Shown here: positions 6,470 to 6,836 of the stretch, one piece after another
Numbering within the stretch: position 1 is the first letter of the stretch
Layout of the letters: each line of letters opens with the position of its first letter
Assembly (NCBI GenBank): GCA_039199225.1
Contig: JBCCSZ010000366.1
Span: 1 to 6,836 of the forward strand
Length of the DNA: 6,836 nucleotides
Reading direction: 5' to 3'
Origin: JBCCSZ01 sp039199225
GTDB lineage: Bacteria; Bacteroidota; Bacteroidia; Chitinophagales; Saprospiraceae
Made by a program: the position numbers and the translations under genes
The notes under the pieces: generated by a model
Told to the model about the DNA's origin: nothing
The model's database searches: none
The model's input: only the letters and a program-made list of their open reading frames with translations

Positions 6470-6485
6470 ATAAACAAATCGTTTA
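6470..6485. promoter_or_regulatory. Operator-like motif shared with the upstream region of S24 regulator 1
   Basis: ATAAACAAAT-CG-TTTA contains the perfect arms TAAAC (6471-6475) and GTTTA (6481-6485) around AAATC. It matches 5366-5381 at 14 of 16 positions. It lies 65 bp upstream of the second regulator's start and overlaps the GNAT stop codon. A binding site for one or both S24 proteins is inferred from location and partial symmetry only. Confidence 0.35.
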
Positions 6486-6836
6486 AGGATTATTTCTAAT
6501 TTGTTGTATCCAGTCTCTTTTTAGAAGAGCAAAAACCTCCAAATCGTGGTAAGTATCGTGGATTCGAAGTGCTTGTCGGAGCTTTAGCTCGTGGCTGAAT
6601 CCAAGCTTTAGGGGGATTTTTCGGCTGCGGGTATTGCCAGTGGCCATCCTGATTTCAAGTCGGTTGAGGTCTTTGTGGGTAAATACATGTCGGATGAGGG
6701 CCTGGCAGCTTCGTGTTACAATGCCCTGTCCTTGTTGTTCCCGGTCGATCCAATATCCGATTTCGGCCAGTTTGTTGTGTTTATCAATTCGGACCAGGGA
6801 GACAGCCCCTACCAATTGATTTTGAAATGAAATGAA
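6483..6836 (-). CDS. GNAT N-acetyltransferase, RimJ/RimL type; N-terminus off the right edge
   Basis: The frame is open from the right edge to a TAA at 6483-6485, giving 117 codons of a C-terminal portion. It reads like RimL/YdaF-type acetyltransferases, which move an acetyl group from acetyl-CoA to protein N-termini or small amines. Visible blocks, in order, are the beta-strand pair QLVGAVSLVRID and AEIGYWID, the acetyl-CoA pyrophosphate loop EQQGQGIVT (the QxxGxG signature), the helix ALIRHVFTHKDLNRLEIR, NTRSRKIPLKLGF (the conserved NxxSxxxxxKLGF block), and a C-terminal strand near DLEVFALL. A TTG at 6815 is not a believable start because the upstream codons still read as family sequence (FISFQNQ), and about 60 residues of the fold are missing. 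It precedes the second S24 regulator on the same strand with a 77-bp gap, so read-through is possible. The substrate cannot be told. Confidence 0.85.
   Translation of the reverse strand, partial: FISFQNQLVGAVSLVRIDKHNKLAEIGYWIDREQQGQGIVTRSCQALIRHVFTHKDLNRLEIRMATGNTRSRKIPLKLGFSHELKLRQALRIHDTYHDLEVFALLKRDWIQQIRNNP

Noticed and set aside
6813..6815. TTG at 6815 as the start of the GNAT gene
   Set aside because: The frame stays open to the window edge and the upstream codons continue the beta strand of the fold. The gene is truncated by the window, not short.

Overview
The window looks like an ordinary chromosomal segment of a member of the Bacteroidota. The evidence is a very large secreted M36 (fungalysin-type) metallopeptidase with FTP, PepSY, PA and DUF11-like parts, two LexA/CI-like S24 regulators of the type common in that phylum, AT-rich leaders without Shine-Dalgarno sequences, and moderate GC content. 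The M36 architecture would suit the Saprospira/Lewinella side of the phylum, but that placement is a guess from protein flavour, not a measurement.

Layout, left to right. Positions 1-3186 (minus) hold the first 1062 codons of the secreted M36 protease; its C-terminus lies beyond the left edge. Positions 3187-3503 are a divergent intergenic region with small hairpins. Positions 3504-4244 (plus) encode a SpoU/TrmH-family 23S rRNA ribose methyltransferase, most likely RlmB. It converges on a LexA-like S24 regulator at 4350-5072 (minus). The 105-bp gap and gene end between them carry a strong minus-strand terminator (4255-4285) and a weaker plus-strand hairpin with a T-run (4344-4376), so the two transcripts should overlap at their 3' ends. 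Positions 5073-5664 form a long gap with hairpins, short direct repeats and a candidate promoter/operator. Positions 5665-6405 (minus) encode a second, paralogous S24 regulator with its own hairpin terminator at 5592-5625. Positions 6483-6836 (minus) are the C-terminal part of a RimJ/RimL-type GNAT acetyltransferase that enters from the right edge.

The most interesting part is the right half. Two tandem paralogous S24 regulators keep the Ser-Lys dyad but differ at the position where LexA-type proteins cleave themselves: Ala-Gly in one, Ala-Ser in the other. A partly palindromic 16-mer, ATAAACAAAT-NN-TTTA, occurs upstream of both genes, and two exact copies of TTAAAACAAT spaced 31 bp apart lie just before the second. 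This suggests a small auto- or cross-regulated pair. No phage structural genes, integrase, transposase, CRISPR array, tRNA or rRNA was seen. I found no clearly new multi-gene system; the paired regulators and their candidate shared operator are the best lead.
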